This document shows, piece by piece, positions 40,426 to 48,551 of a stretch of DNA of 64,000 bases. Numbering within the stretch: position 1 is the stretch's first letter; each line of letters begins with the position of its first letter. The translations under genes and the position numbers were made by a program. Origin of the DNA: an uncultured Flavobacteriales bacterium (GTDB lineage Bacteria; Bacteroidota; Bacteroidia; Flavobacteriales_E; Vicingaceae); NCBI GenBank assembly GCA_937901255.1, contig CALCHN010000046.1, forward strand, positions 1 to 64,000, read 5' to 3'. Below the pieces are notes generated by a model, which saw only the letters and a program-made list of their open reading frames with translations, had not been told where the DNA came from and searched no databases.

Positions 40426-41730
40426 TTATAATCGAATAATTTCAGCTCCAATTTTGTTTAATCTAGTGTCAATATGTTGGTATCCTCTGTCAATTTGTTC
40501 AATGTTGTTGATAATACTTTTGCCATCTGCCGACATGGCTGCAATTAGTAAAGCAACACCCGCTCTAATATCGGGAGAAGACATGGTGGTAGCTCTTAGG
40601 TTGTAATCTCTATTGATGCCAATTACAGTGGCTCTATGTGGGTCGCATAAAATAATTTGAGCCCCCATATCTTTTAATCTGTCAATAAAGAACAAACGGC
40701 TATCAAACATTTTTTGATGGATAAGAACCGTTCCTTTTGCTTGAATTGCAGTTACTAAAATGATACTCAATAAATCGGGAGTAAAACCCGGCCAAGGAGC
40801 ATCATAAATTGTTGGTATAGAACCATCAATCATTCGTTTTATTTCGTAATGTTTTTGTGATGGTATATAAATGTCATCGCCTCTAATTTCTAAATGAATT
40901 CCTAATCGTTCAAAAGTCTCAGGGATTCTTCCTAGCATATCTACTCTACAGTTTTTGATGGTAATTTCTGATTGAGTGGTGGCTGCTAAACCTATAAAAG
41001 AACCAACTTCAATAAAATCTGGAAGTAAAGTATGAACACATCCGTTCATTTCCGAAACGCCTTCAATTTCTAATAAGTTGGAACCAACTCCTTTAATTTT
41101 TGCTCCCATGCTGTTTAGCATAGAGCAAAGTTGTTGTAAGTAAGGCTCGCAAGCAGCATTGTAAATGGTGGTTTTGCCTTTTGCCATTACGGCAGTCATA
41201 AGGATATTAGCAGTTCCTGTTACAGAAGGTTCGTCAAGCAAAATGTATTTTCCTTCCAGTTTGTCTGCTTTAAGGGTGTAGAAAGTGTTTTTAGCATCGT
41301 ACTCGTAGGTAGCTCCTAATTTTGAAAAGCCTAAAAAGTGCGTATCTAAAGGTCTTGCTCCAATTTTGTCGCCACCTGGCTTAGGCATATAGGCAATTTT
41401 AAACCTTGTTAAAAGAGGGCCTAAAATCATGATGGAACCTCTCAGAGAAGCAGCTCTTTTTTTGAACTGGTCGCTTAATAAATAATCGAGGTCGATGTTG
41501 TCCGACTGAAAATGAACTGTTCCGTTGCCTTCGCGATTTACTTTTACGCCTAACTCTTCTAATAAATCTATCAGAAAATTTACATCTCTAATGTCGGGTA
41601 AATTATGAAGTGTAACTTTTTCGGGTGTTAGTAAAACAGCACAAACCACCTGAAGAGCTTCATTTTTTGCTCCTTGTGGGGTTAATTCACCTCTTAATTT
41701 TGTTCCTCCGGTAATTTGAAAACTTCCCAT
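40426..41730 (-). CDS. murA: UDP-N-acetylglucosamine 1-carboxyvinyltransferase, Asp variant
   Basis: A 434-residue enzyme catalysing the first committed step of peptidoglycan synthesis (enolpyruvyl transfer to UDP-GlcNAc). Landmarks are GGTKLRGELTPQGAKNEALQ (8-27) with the substrate Lys-Asn pair, LRGSIMILGPLL, and the active-site loop PKPGGDKIGARPLDTHFLGF. The residue matching Cys115 of the E. coli enzyme is Asp121, the exchange known to give fosfomycin resistance. It lies directly after the DUF4290 gene (stop and start adjacent), an arrangement I associate with this phylum. Confidence 0.96.
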   Translation of the reverse strand: MGSFQITGGTKLRGELTPQGAKNEALQVVCAVLLTPEKVTLHNLPDIRDVNFLIDLLEELGVKVNREGNGTVHFQSDNIDLDYLLSDQFKKRAASLRGSIMILGPLLTRFKIAYMPKPGGDKIGARPLDTHFLGFSKLGATYEYDAKNTFYTLKADKLEGKYILLDEPSVTGTANILMTAVMAKGKTTIYNAACEPYLQQLCSMLNSMGAKIKGVGSNLLEIEGVSEMNGCVHTLLPDFIEVGSFIGLAATTQSEITIKNCRVDMLGRIPETFERLGIHLEIRGDDIYIPSQKHYEIKRMIDGSIPTIYDAPWPGFTPDLLSIILVTAIQAKGTVLIHQKMFDSRLFFIDRLKDMGAQIILCDPHRATVIGINRDYNLRATTMSSPDIRAGVALLIAAMSADGKSIINNIEQIDRGYQHIDTRLNKIGAEIIRL

Positions 41731-42390
41731 TTAATATCTTCTTTTTTTAAAGTTACTTTTTGAACGTTGATTGTTATTTTTCTTTCCTTTAGAAGTGTTG
41801 GTTTGTCTTTTAGATTTGTCAACAGATAAAATTTCATCTGTACTCAAAAATTCAAAAGTATCTTCTAATTGCAATTTTCCTTGCGATAAAGTTTTTAAAT
41901 CAGCAAGAATTAATTCATCATTAACACTATCTCTATTAAAGGTAAGATAGGTTTTTTTCATTAGGTTAGCAATAATTCTAATAAGTGCATTTTTCTCTTC
42001 TTTTTCTTCAATAAGAATAGCTTGTTCTATTAGGTTTTCTATGGTTTTTCCGTAGTGTTTAAATCTTATATTGTTTTCTGGGTAAGCTAATTTTTCGGGT
42101 TTTTTAGCAATTGCTTCTCTATCAGGAAGTGGGTAAGGAGAGTCAACATCTAATTTAAAATCGGAAATAATGAATAAGTGATCCCACAATTTGTGTTTAA
42201 AATCGGCAATATCTCTAAGGTGAGGATTTAATTGCCCCATAACACTTATTATGGCGTTGGCAATTTTGTTTCTTTCTTCTTTGTTTTCAACGGTCATGGC
42301 ATGGTCAATCATTTTTTGAATATTTCTGCCATATTCGGGAATAACCATTTTAGGTCTTCGGGTATTGTAGTCTTTTTCTATGTTTTGCAT
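41731..42390 (-). CDS. DUF4290 family protein
   Basis: A 219-residue cytoplasmic protein. The N-terminal 180 residues (YNTRRPKMVIPEYGRNIQKM; GQLNPHLRDIADFKHKLWDH; FKLDVDSPYPLP) are typical of DUF4290, a Bacteroidota family of unknown function. The C-terminus is a basic Lys/Asn/Arg tail (KKNNNQRSKSNFKKRRY) that may bind nucleic acid or membrane lipids. It ends exactly where murA begins, so the two are translated from one mRNA and the product may act in cell-wall synthesis. A TACTTTTG element lies on the minus strand at 42425-42432. Confidence 0.9.
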   Translation of the reverse strand: MQNIEKDYNTRRPKMVIPEYGRNIQKMIDHAMTVENKEERNKIANAIISVMGQLNPHLRDIADFKHKLWDHLFIISDFKLDVDSPYPLPDREAIAKKPEKLAYPENNIRFKHYGKTIENLIEQAILIEEKEEKNALIRIIANLMKKTYLTFNRDSVNDELILADLKTLSQGKLQLEDTFEFLSTDEILSVDKSKRQTNTSKGKKNNNQRSKSNFKKRRY

Positions 42391-42664
42391 TGTTTAATTA
42401 TTATGTTCAATTGTACTTAAAAATCAAAAGTAATTATTTTTTTAGGGATTGAAGTTGTTTAAATTTCAAATATAATAATGAAAATGAATTATTTTTTTGT
42501 TTTACGAGGCATTTTTGAGAAGCATAGCCGTAGGTTATGGTTGGAGAAAATAACACGGCAAACACCCAGTGGGTGTTTGAGCGAGCTTTGTGTGTAGATG
42601 TGAAAAAAGAAACATTTTTTAATTTATAGAGGGGACTTTAGACAACTTCATTCTATTAATTCAA
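42391..42664. other. Intergenic region with palindrome, uvrD-like/DUF4290
   Basis: The spacer contains a 9-bp hairpin CAAACACCC-AGT-GGGTGTTTG (42559-42579) within a relatively GC-rich block running from GAGAAGCATAGCCGTAGG to GAGCGAGCTTTGTGTG. This block looks like a dispersed intergenic element, but no second copy is present in the window. No gene is visible. Confidence 0.45.
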
Positions 42665-44980
42665 TTAATTTATAACAGTAAGCTTAGCAAATTTTAACAA
42701 GAGTTGCTTAGTTCCGCTTTGTTGAAAATTAACGGTTGCTTTTCCATTTTCAATATTGGTGATAATGCCATTGCCAAATCTTTCGTGGTTAACCATAGTG
42801 CCTTCTTTTAAATCTAAACTTTCGGCACTAGAAGCTGATGCTTGTTGGTTAGGAGAGATTTTTTTTAAGTTTTTGGGCAATGGTGGAGGAGTATGTTGTT
42901 TTATTTGTTGCTGATTAGAGCTTTTGTAATTAGGCTTGTTTTGGTAGTTCGAGGAATAAGCTTTTCTTTCAAAATCGAAAGAAGCTGGTTGAGATGAAGG
43001 GGTTGATTTTGGCGTTTGGAAATCTAAAAAATCATCATCTATTTCTGAAAGAAAACGACTAGGTTCATTAAATTGTGCTGTTCCAAATTTATATCTCGAA
43101 ACGGCATAAGAGAGTGTAAGCGATTTTTCTGCTCGGGTAACTGCTACATAAAACAACCTTCTTTCTTCCTCTAAATCTGCTCGTGATGTAAGTGATAGTT
43201 GAGATGGAAATAAATTCTCTTCTAACCCAACAATAAAAACATGAGGAAATTCTAAACCTTTAGAGGCATGGATAGTCATTAAAGTAACTTTATCTTTATC
43301 TTCATCTTTTTCATTATCTGCATTGGTTAATAAAGCTACATCTTGCAAAAATTCAGGCAACCCCCTTGGAGTAACATCCTCTTCTAGTTCATTTTCGTTT
43401 TCACTAAATTCTTTCAAACCATTTAATAATTCCTGAATATTTTCATACTTACTAATTCCTTCAGGAGTTCTGTCGCTAAAAAGTTCTTTCAAAATCCCTG
43501 ATGTAGAAGCAACTTCATGTCCTAAATCATAAGCATTTTTAGTTTGTAATTGAATTTGGAAACTTTTAATCATTTCCACAAACTGAGCTAATTTATTTTT
43601 AGTTCCATTGTTAATGTCAACAGGGTAGTAATTAATATTGGTAATAATCTCCCAAATAGGTTTTTGTTGGTTTACGGCAGTAATAGAAATTTTGTCAAGA
43701 GTAGTGTTTCCTATTCCTCTAGCAGGATAATTAATAACTCTTTTCAGCGATTCTTCATCGTTAGGATTAACAATTAACCTAAAATAAGCCAACATATCTT
43801 TCACTTCTTTTCTTTGGTAAAAAGAAAGTCCGCCATAAATTTTATAAGGAATATTTTTTCTTCTTAAAGATTCTTCAATAGATCTTGATTGATTGTTGGT
43901 TCTATAAAGAATTGCAAAATCTTTGTTTTTGGATTTTTCTTGTTGTTGGATATCAAAAATAGCATTGGCAACAATTTTTCCTTCTTCATTTTCTGTTGCT
44001 GCAGCGTAAACTTTTATGTTGTTGCCAAGTTCGTTAGAAGTAAAAACGTTTTTTTCTAATTGATGTTTATTGTTTTTTATAATGTTATTGGCAGCTCCTA
44101 CAATTGTTTTAGTAGAACGATAGTTTTCTTCTAGTTTAAACGTTTTTAATTCAGGATAATCGTTTTTAAAGTTTAATATATTTTCGATGTTTGCTCCTCT
44201 AAAAGCATAAATACTTTGGGCGTCATCTCCAACAACACATATATTTTGGAAAACAGCCGCTAATTTTTTTACAATGATATATTGAGAAAAATTGGTATCC
44301 TGATACTCGTCAACTAAAATATATTTAAAACGATGTTGGTATTTATGCAAAACATCAGGAAAATCTTTAAAAAGAATATTGGTTTTAAACAATAAATCAT
44401 CAAAATCCATTGCTGATGCTTGGAAGCAACGAGCTTCGTAAGTTTGATAGATTTCGCCAATTCTAGGTTTAGCAGCTTGTCTGTCCTCACTTTGAAGCGT
44501 TACATCATTAACATATCTTGTAGCAGAAATTAAATTGTTTTTAGCACTAGAAATTCTGTTTAACACCAGGTTGGGCTTATAAATTTTATCGTCAAGACCT
44601 TTTTCTTTTAAAATGGTTTTAATTAAGTTTTTTGCATCCTGAGTATCATAAATAGTAAAATTAGAAGGATAACCAATTTTTTCAGATTCGGTTCTTAAAA
44701 TACGAGCAAAAACAGAGTGGAAAGTTCCCATCCAAATGTTTCGAGCTTCATTGTAGCCAATAATTTTCCCTATACGCTCTTTCATTTCCTGAGCTGCTTT
44801 GTTGGTAAAAGTAAGTGACAAAATATTGAAAGGATCGACTCCATTATTAATGAGGTGAGCAATTCTGTAGGTAAGCACTCTTGTTTTTCCAGAGCCAGCA
44901 CCAGCAATTACCATTACAGGGCCTTCAGTATTAGTTACTGCGTCTTTTTGAGCAGTGTTTAATTCATCTAAATAATTCAT
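42665..44980 (-). CDS. ATP-dependent DNA helicase, UvrD/PcrA family
   Basis: A 771-residue superfamily 1 helicase for repair and conflict resolution. Motifs in order: LNTAQKDAVTNTEGPVMVIA (Q motif), Walker A GAGSGKTRVL, motif Ia LSLTFTNKAAQEMKERI, Walker B ILVDEYQDTNFSQ, motif III VGDDAQSIYAFRGA, motif IV LEENYRSTKTIV, motif V VTLMTIHASKGLEFPHVFIV and motif VI EERRLFYVAVTRAEKSL. The C-terminus after about 660 is a low-complexity Ser/Gln linker ending in a Tudor-like domain (VNHERFGNGIITNIENGKAT), as in PcrA, where it contacts RNA polymerase. It is monocistronic. Confidence 0.96.
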   Translation of the reverse strand: MNYLDELNTAQKDAVTNTEGPVMVIAGAGSGKTRVLTYRIAHLINNGVDPFNILSLTFTNKAAQEMKERIGKIIGYNEARNIWMGTFHSVFARILRTESEKIGYPSNFTIYDTQDAKNLIKTILKEKGLDDKIYKPNLVLNRISSAKNNLISATRYVNDVTLQSEDRQAAKPRIGEIYQTYEARCFQASAMDFDDLLFKTNILFKDFPDVLHKYQHRFKYILVDEYQDTNFSQYIIVKKLAAVFQNICVVGDDAQSIYAFRGANIENILNFKNDYPELKTFKLEENYRSTKTIVGAANNIIKNNKHQLEKNVFTSNELGNNIKVYAAATENEEGKIVANAIFDIQQQEKSKNKDFAILYRTNNQSRSIEESLRRKNIPYKIYGGLSFYQRKEVKDMLAYFRLIVNPNDEESLKRVINYPARGIGNTTLDKISITAVNQQKPIWEIITNINYYPVDINNGTKNKLAQFVEMIKSFQIQLQTKNAYDLGHEVASTSGILKELFSDRTPEGISKYENIQELLNGLKEFSENENELEEDVTPRGLPEFLQDVALLTNADNEKDEDKDKVTLMTIHASKGLEFPHVFIVGLEENLFPSQLSLTSRADLEEERRLFYVAVTRAEKSLTLSYAVSRYKFGTAQFNEPSRFLSEIDDDFLDFQTPKSTPSSQPASFDFERKAYSSNYQNKPNYKSSNQQQIKQHTPPPLPKNLKKISPNQQASASSAESLDLKEGTMVNHERFGNGIITNIENGKATVNFQQSGTKQLLLKFAKLTVIN

Positions 44981-45294
44981 ATGTAGATATTTATTGTTTT
45001 AATTCGGTCATATGGAATATGCCATGTTATCTTCATCTCTGGTTGTGTGCTTTTGCACGTGGTTATTTGATAGAACAAAGGTAAGTCTATGAAGAGTATT
45101 ATTTACCCATTGTGGAAAACTTTGTTTAAATAGTACATGCAACTCTTTTCGACAAATGAGCGTCATGCTTCTATTAATAAGTAAAAATACACTATTGAAC
45201 TAAGTATATTTGTTTAAATGATAAAAATATTTTTATATTTGACGATTAATAAATAGAATGTTAAGAACTAAAAAATAAATAAAGATAAATCATT
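44981..45294. other. Divergent intergenic region, uvrD-like/collagen-like locus
   Basis: An AT-rich spacer of 314 bases without a gene. It holds a TACCTTTG element on the minus strand (45076-45083), a likely -7 box for the helicase gene, and on the plus strand TATATTTG at 45205-45212 and again at 45234-45241, of which the latter is the better candidate for the collagen-like operon. Nothing else is evident. Confidence 0.5.
45210..45241 (+). promoter_or_regulatory. Possible promoter of the collagen-like locus
   Basis: TTG at 45210-45212 and TATATTTG at 45234-45241 are separated by 21 bases, slightly longer than the Bacteroidota optimum of 19. Transcription would begin near 45248, about 47 bases before the first gene. 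Confidence 0.45.
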
Positions 45295-46251
45295 ATGAAA
45301 AAAATAATTTTTACAATTAGTATTATTTCTGCTAGTATGTTTGGGTATTCTCAAAATGTTGGTATAAATACAACAGGAGCATTACCTGATAATTCGGCAG
45401 GATTAGATGTAGATTTTAACAATAAGGGATTATTGGTACCTAGAGTTTCATTAACATCAACAACAGATGTAACTACCATTCCAACACCTGCCACTAGCTT
45501 GCTAGTATATAATACAAATGCTGCTATGACAGGTGGAGCTGTTGGCTATTGGTATTATGATGGTACGCAATGGGTTCAGGCACTTGGTCCGCAAGGCCCA
45601 GCCGGTCCTGCTGGTCCTGCTGGTCCACAAGGTCCACAAGGTCCTGCTGGTCCAACTGGAGCTACAGGAGCTACTGGTCCACAAGGCCCTGCTGGTCCTG
45701 CTGGAGCTACAGGTGCAACAGGAGCTACTGGCCCACAAGGTCCTGCTGGTCCACAAGGCCCACAAGGCCCACAAGGTCCTGCTGGTCCAACTGGAGCTAC
45801 GGGTGCTACTGGTCCACAAGGTCCACAAGGTGTGATGAATCCAATTGCTTCAGTTTCAATGACCGGAGATCAAACCATGACTGCTACAAACTGGACTAAT
45901 GTTCCAGGATTGAGTTTGAATTATACACCTACTAAATCTACTGTTTTTGTTCAAACTACAATATCAGGGTTTGCTTATACGGGATCCAATTCTTTAGTCG
46001 AGTTTAGAATTTTAGTTAATGGAGCTGCTGTTGGAGGGATGACTGAGAAATGTGGAGTCTATAATTCTTGGGATGGTTATTCTACGACTCCTTGGAGTGT
46101 TGCTTTTTCAAAAATGGTAAATGTAAATACAGGTGTTAATAATACATTTGTTGTTCAATATAGAACATCTGCAATATCTGGTACAACTGGAATAGCTATA
46201 TATAACTCTACTCAACCTAGCCACCATGGTACTATTAGTGTATTCGATTAA
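45295..46251 (+). CDS. Secreted collagen-like protein 1
   Basis: A 318-residue exported protein. Signal peptide 1-18 (MKKIIFTISIISASMFGY, then SQ). Residues 20-97 are the conserved NVGINTTGALPDNSAGLDV ... GYWYYDGTQWVQ domain, frequent at the start of Bacteroidota surface and fibre-like proteins. Residues 98-179 are 27 uninterrupted Gly-X-Y triplets (GPQ, GPA, GAT, GPT), predicted to form a collagen triple helix. The C-terminal 138 residues end HHGTISVFD and look like a beta jelly-roll head of C1q/TNF style, which would trimerise the stalk. No T9SS sorting domain is visible. Its first 100 residues nearly match the protein at 46588. Confidence 0.88.
   Translation: MKKIIFTISIISASMFGYSQNVGINTTGALPDNSAGLDVDFNNKGLLVPRVSLTSTTDVTTIPTPATSLLVYNTNAAMTGGAVGYWYYDGTQWVQALGPQGPAGPAGPAGPQGPQGPAGPTGATGATGPQGPAGPAGATGATGATGPQGPAGPQGPQGPQGPAGPTGATGATGPQGPQGVMNPIASVSMTGDQTMTATNWTNVPGLSLNYTPTKSTVFVQTTISGFAYTGSNSLVEFRILVNGAAVGGMTEKCGVYNSWDGYSTTPWSVAFSKMVNVNTGVNNTFVVQYRTSAISGTTGIAIYNSTQPSHHGTISVFD
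45586..45831 (+). repeat. Collagen-type Gly-X-Y coding repeat, copy 1
   Basis: Twenty-seven 9-base units, mostly GGTCCTGCT, GGTCCACAA and GGAGCTACA variants, encode Gly-Pro-Ala, Gly-Pro-Gln and Gly-Ala-Thr. The block is much more GC-rich than the flanking DNA, and the repeats nearly identical, so length variation by slippage is likely. The antisense frames also stay open and mimic collagen, which is an artefact of the repeat. Confidence 0.9.
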
Positions 46252-46266
46252 TAAATTTTAGATGAT

Positions 46267-46569
46267 ATGAAGAAAAAAATATTACTAATCGGTTTTTTAA
46301 GTTTTTCTTGTTCCTTATTGATTGCTCAATCAAGTGAAAGCAAACTTAAAACTGATAAAAAGAATGGATTAAAATCATTTTCTAATACTGAAGGAGATAA
46401 AAACAAATATCCTGAAGCAAAATATTCTGAACCTGCAAATGAGTTAAAAGACAATTCTAATTCAGGAGGAGTTAAAAATAAAAAAGAGATATTGTTTAAT
46501 AAACCATATAACAATAAAGAAGTTAAACCTGCATTAAAAAGTGCAGATAACCCTAATATAATTAATTAA
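46267..46569 (+). CDS. Small secreted hydrophilic protein
   Basis: A 100-residue protein with a signal peptide (MKKKILLIGFLSFSCSLLIA, then QS). The mature 79 residues are almost entirely charged and polar (Lys, Asp, Glu, Asn, Ser) with low predicted order, for example KLKTDKKNGLKSFSNTEGDK and NKKEILFNKPYNNKEVKPAL. I recognise no family. It lies 15 bases after collagen-like gene 1 and 18 bases before collagen-like gene 2, so it is part of their operon. A periplasmic partner or disordered linker for the collagen fibres is a guess. Confidence 0.65.
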   Translation: MKKKILLIGFLSFSCSLLIAQSSESKLKTDKKNGLKSFSNTEGDKNKYPEAKYSEPANELKDNSNSGGVKNKKEILFNKPYNNKEVKPALKSADNPNIIN

Positions 46570-46587
46570 ATATAAATAACCAATTGC

Positions 46588-48510
46588 ATGAAAAAAATTA
46601 TTTTTACCATTAGTATAATCTCCTTAAGTATGTTTGGATATGCTCAAAATGTAGGTATAAACACAACAGGAGCATTGCCAGATAATTCAGCTGGGTTAGA
46701 TATAGACTTTACTAATAAAGGTTTATTAGTACCAAGAGTTTCTTTAACATCTACTACAGATGTAACAACTATACCAACTCCAGCAACAAGCTTATTGGTA
46801 TATAATACTAATGTTGCAATGACAGGAGGAGCGGTTGGTTATTGGTATTATGATGGTTCGCAATGGGTACAAGCACTTGGTCCGCAAGGTCCAGCTGGTC
46901 CCGCTGGTCCTGCGGGTGCAACTGGCCCTGCTGGCCCACAAGGTCCTGCTGGAGCAACTGGAGCAACTGGAGCAACTGGTCCTGCCGGTCCTGCTGGCCC
47001 TACTGGAGCAACTGGGGCAACTGGCCCTGCCGGTCCACAAGGTCCTGCTGGGGCTACTGGTCCCGCAGGTCCTATAGGAGCAACTGGTCCTGCTGGTCCT
47101 GCTGGTCCACAAGGTCCTGTTGGTCCAACATGGAACATTACGTCTAATCAATTTAATGCAAATGGTACTGTAACCATAACAACAGATCAACCCAGTACAT
47201 TTACATCAACTGCGGGTGCATGGTTAACTACAGGTAACAACCCAGTTGCAACAACCGATTTTATGGGGTCTATTAATGCTGCGGATGTGAAATTTAGATC
47301 AAATAATACAGAAAGAATGAGGATTTTAAGCACAGGACAAGTGGTTGTTAATGGTACTGCTCCTTTTGGTGGTACTTCTGTATTTTCGTCATTTGCTGCA
47401 GGAGCTAATCAAGCAATTTCGGGTGCATCAAACTCATCTGTAAATTCAATTCATTCTCAACAAACTGGAACGGGAAGAGCTATTTATGGGGGAGTATTTA
47501 ATACAGCATCTACTGTAGCTGCAGTACAAGGACAAACTGATGGCGGTACAGGTGTAGGTGTGATTGGTATCCATACCGGAGCAGGGGGTGGTGTTGGAGT
47601 ACAAGGACAGACTGCTAATGCTAATGGACTCGGTGTTTTTGGGATAAATACGAGTACTGCAGCTAGTGCTGTAAGTGTTTATGGTCAAACTGGGGGAGCT
47701 GGAATTGCAGTTTTTGGTAATAGTACTCAAACTGGAACTTCTACTGGTTTAGGGGTTGTAGGTCAAGCTGCAGGTTCTGGTGGAATGGGAGGTTTCTTTT
47801 ATAATGGAAGTGCAACTGGAACAGGAGTTGTTTCAAGTGGTAGCGGACTACCTACATCTTATTATTTAACTGGTGGAACTGGAGGGTCTTTTAATGGAAG
47901 ACAATATGGGCTTTATGGATTTGCTTGGGGAGGAAATGCTACTGCTTCTGCAGGTGGATACTTTAGAGATAGTGTTTCCGCTGCTCAAGATGTAACTGTT
48001 AGAGTTGCAGCTTACGTTGGAGGTACTCAATATAAGATTATTGGTGGAGGGACAGTTTCTACAATAGTTAAAGATGTAAACAATAATGAAAAAGTGATGT
48101 TTGCGCCTGAGGCTCCAGAAGTACTTTTTGAAGATTACGGAAAAGGACAATTAGTAAATGGCGTTGCATATATTCAATTAGACCCTACATTTGCAAATAA
48201 CATTGTGGTTGATAATCAACATGATTTAAGAGTTTTTATCCAGTTAGAAGGAGACTGTAATGGCGTTTATGTAACTAATAAAACCAAAAACGGTTTTGAA
48301 GTTAAAGAGCTTTCAGGAGGAGCATCTAATGTTAAATTTTCATACCATGTAGTAGGAAATAGAGCTGATGAATATAAAAATGGTCAGTTATCATCAAAAT
48401 ATGAAGGGTTGCGTTTTCCCGATGCTCCTAAAAATGCTAACAGTTCTTCTATTAAAAATGTTACACCAAAGGAATTTTCACCAGAACAACAAATTGAATC
48501 TAAAAATTAA
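46588..48510 (+). CDS. Secreted collagen-like protein 2, long form
   Basis: A 640-residue exported protein. Signal peptide and the NVGINTTGALPDNSAGLDI domain (1-97) are nearly identical to collagen-like protein 1. Residues 98-180 are about 27 Gly-X-Y triplets. Then FRSNNTERMRILSTGQVVVN (about 230-250), a motif found where fibre stalks meet heads, and a Gly/Ala/Thr-rich repeat region to about 470 (VAAVQGQTDGGTGVGVIGIH, GVGVQGQTANANGLGVFGIN). The C-terminal domain (KVMFAPEAPEVLFEDYGKGQ; HDLRVFIQLEGDCNGVYVTN) is widespread at the ends of Bacteroidota fibre proteins. No T9SS tail is seen. I infer a trimeric fibre. Confidence 0.88.
   Translation: MKKIIFTISIISLSMFGYAQNVGINTTGALPDNSAGLDIDFTNKGLLVPRVSLTSTTDVTTIPTPATSLLVYNTNVAMTGGAVGYWYYDGSQWVQALGPQGPAGPAGPAGATGPAGPQGPAGATGATGATGPAGPAGPTGATGATGPAGPQGPAGATGPAGPIGATGPAGPAGPQGPVGPTWNITSNQFNANGTVTITTDQPSTFTSTAGAWLTTGNNPVATTDFMGSINAADVKFRSNNTERMRILSTGQVVVNGTAPFGGTSVFSSFAAGANQAISGASNSSVNSIHSQQTGTGRAIYGGVFNTASTVAAVQGQTDGGTGVGVIGIHTGAGGGVGVQGQTANANGLGVFGINTSTAASAVSVYGQTGGAGIAVFGNSTQTGTSTGLGVVGQAAGSGGMGGFFYNGSATGTGVVSSGSGLPTSYYLTGGTGGSFNGRQYGLYGFAWGGNATASAGGYFRDSVSAAQDVTVRVAAYVGGTQYKIIGGGTVSTIVKDVNNNEKVMFAPEAPEVLFEDYGKGQLVNGVAYIQLDPTFANNIVVDNQHDLRVFIQLEGDCNGVYVTNKTKNGFEVKELSGGASNVKFSYHVVGNRADEYKNGQLSSKYEGLRFPDAPKNANSSSIKNVTPKEFSPEQQIESKN
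46879..47127 (+). repeat. Collagen-type Gly-X-Y coding repeat, copy 2
   Basis: About 27 units of 9 bases, mainly GGTCCTGCT and GGAGCAACT variants. The triplet order differs from copy 1 (more Gly-Ala-Thr, one Gly-Pro-Ile and one Gly-Pro-Val), so the two tracts have expanded or rearranged independently even though the flanking N-terminal domains stayed nearly identical. Confidence 0.88.
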
Positions 48511-48551
48511 GTGAGATTATTCTTTTTTAGAAAATGTTTAAACTTTATAAC

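Noticed and set aside
45502..45899. Several open frames on both strands across the first collagen tract
   Set aside because: They arise from the absence of stop codons in the repeat. Their products are Ser/Trp/Arg-rich low-complexity strings.
46848..47138. Antisense reading frame encoding a Gly-Pro-Ala collagen-like protein
   Set aside because: The 9-base units are nearly self-complementary in coding sense, so the opposite strand also reads as Gly-Pro-Ala. It has no signal peptide and lies wholly within the plus-strand gene.
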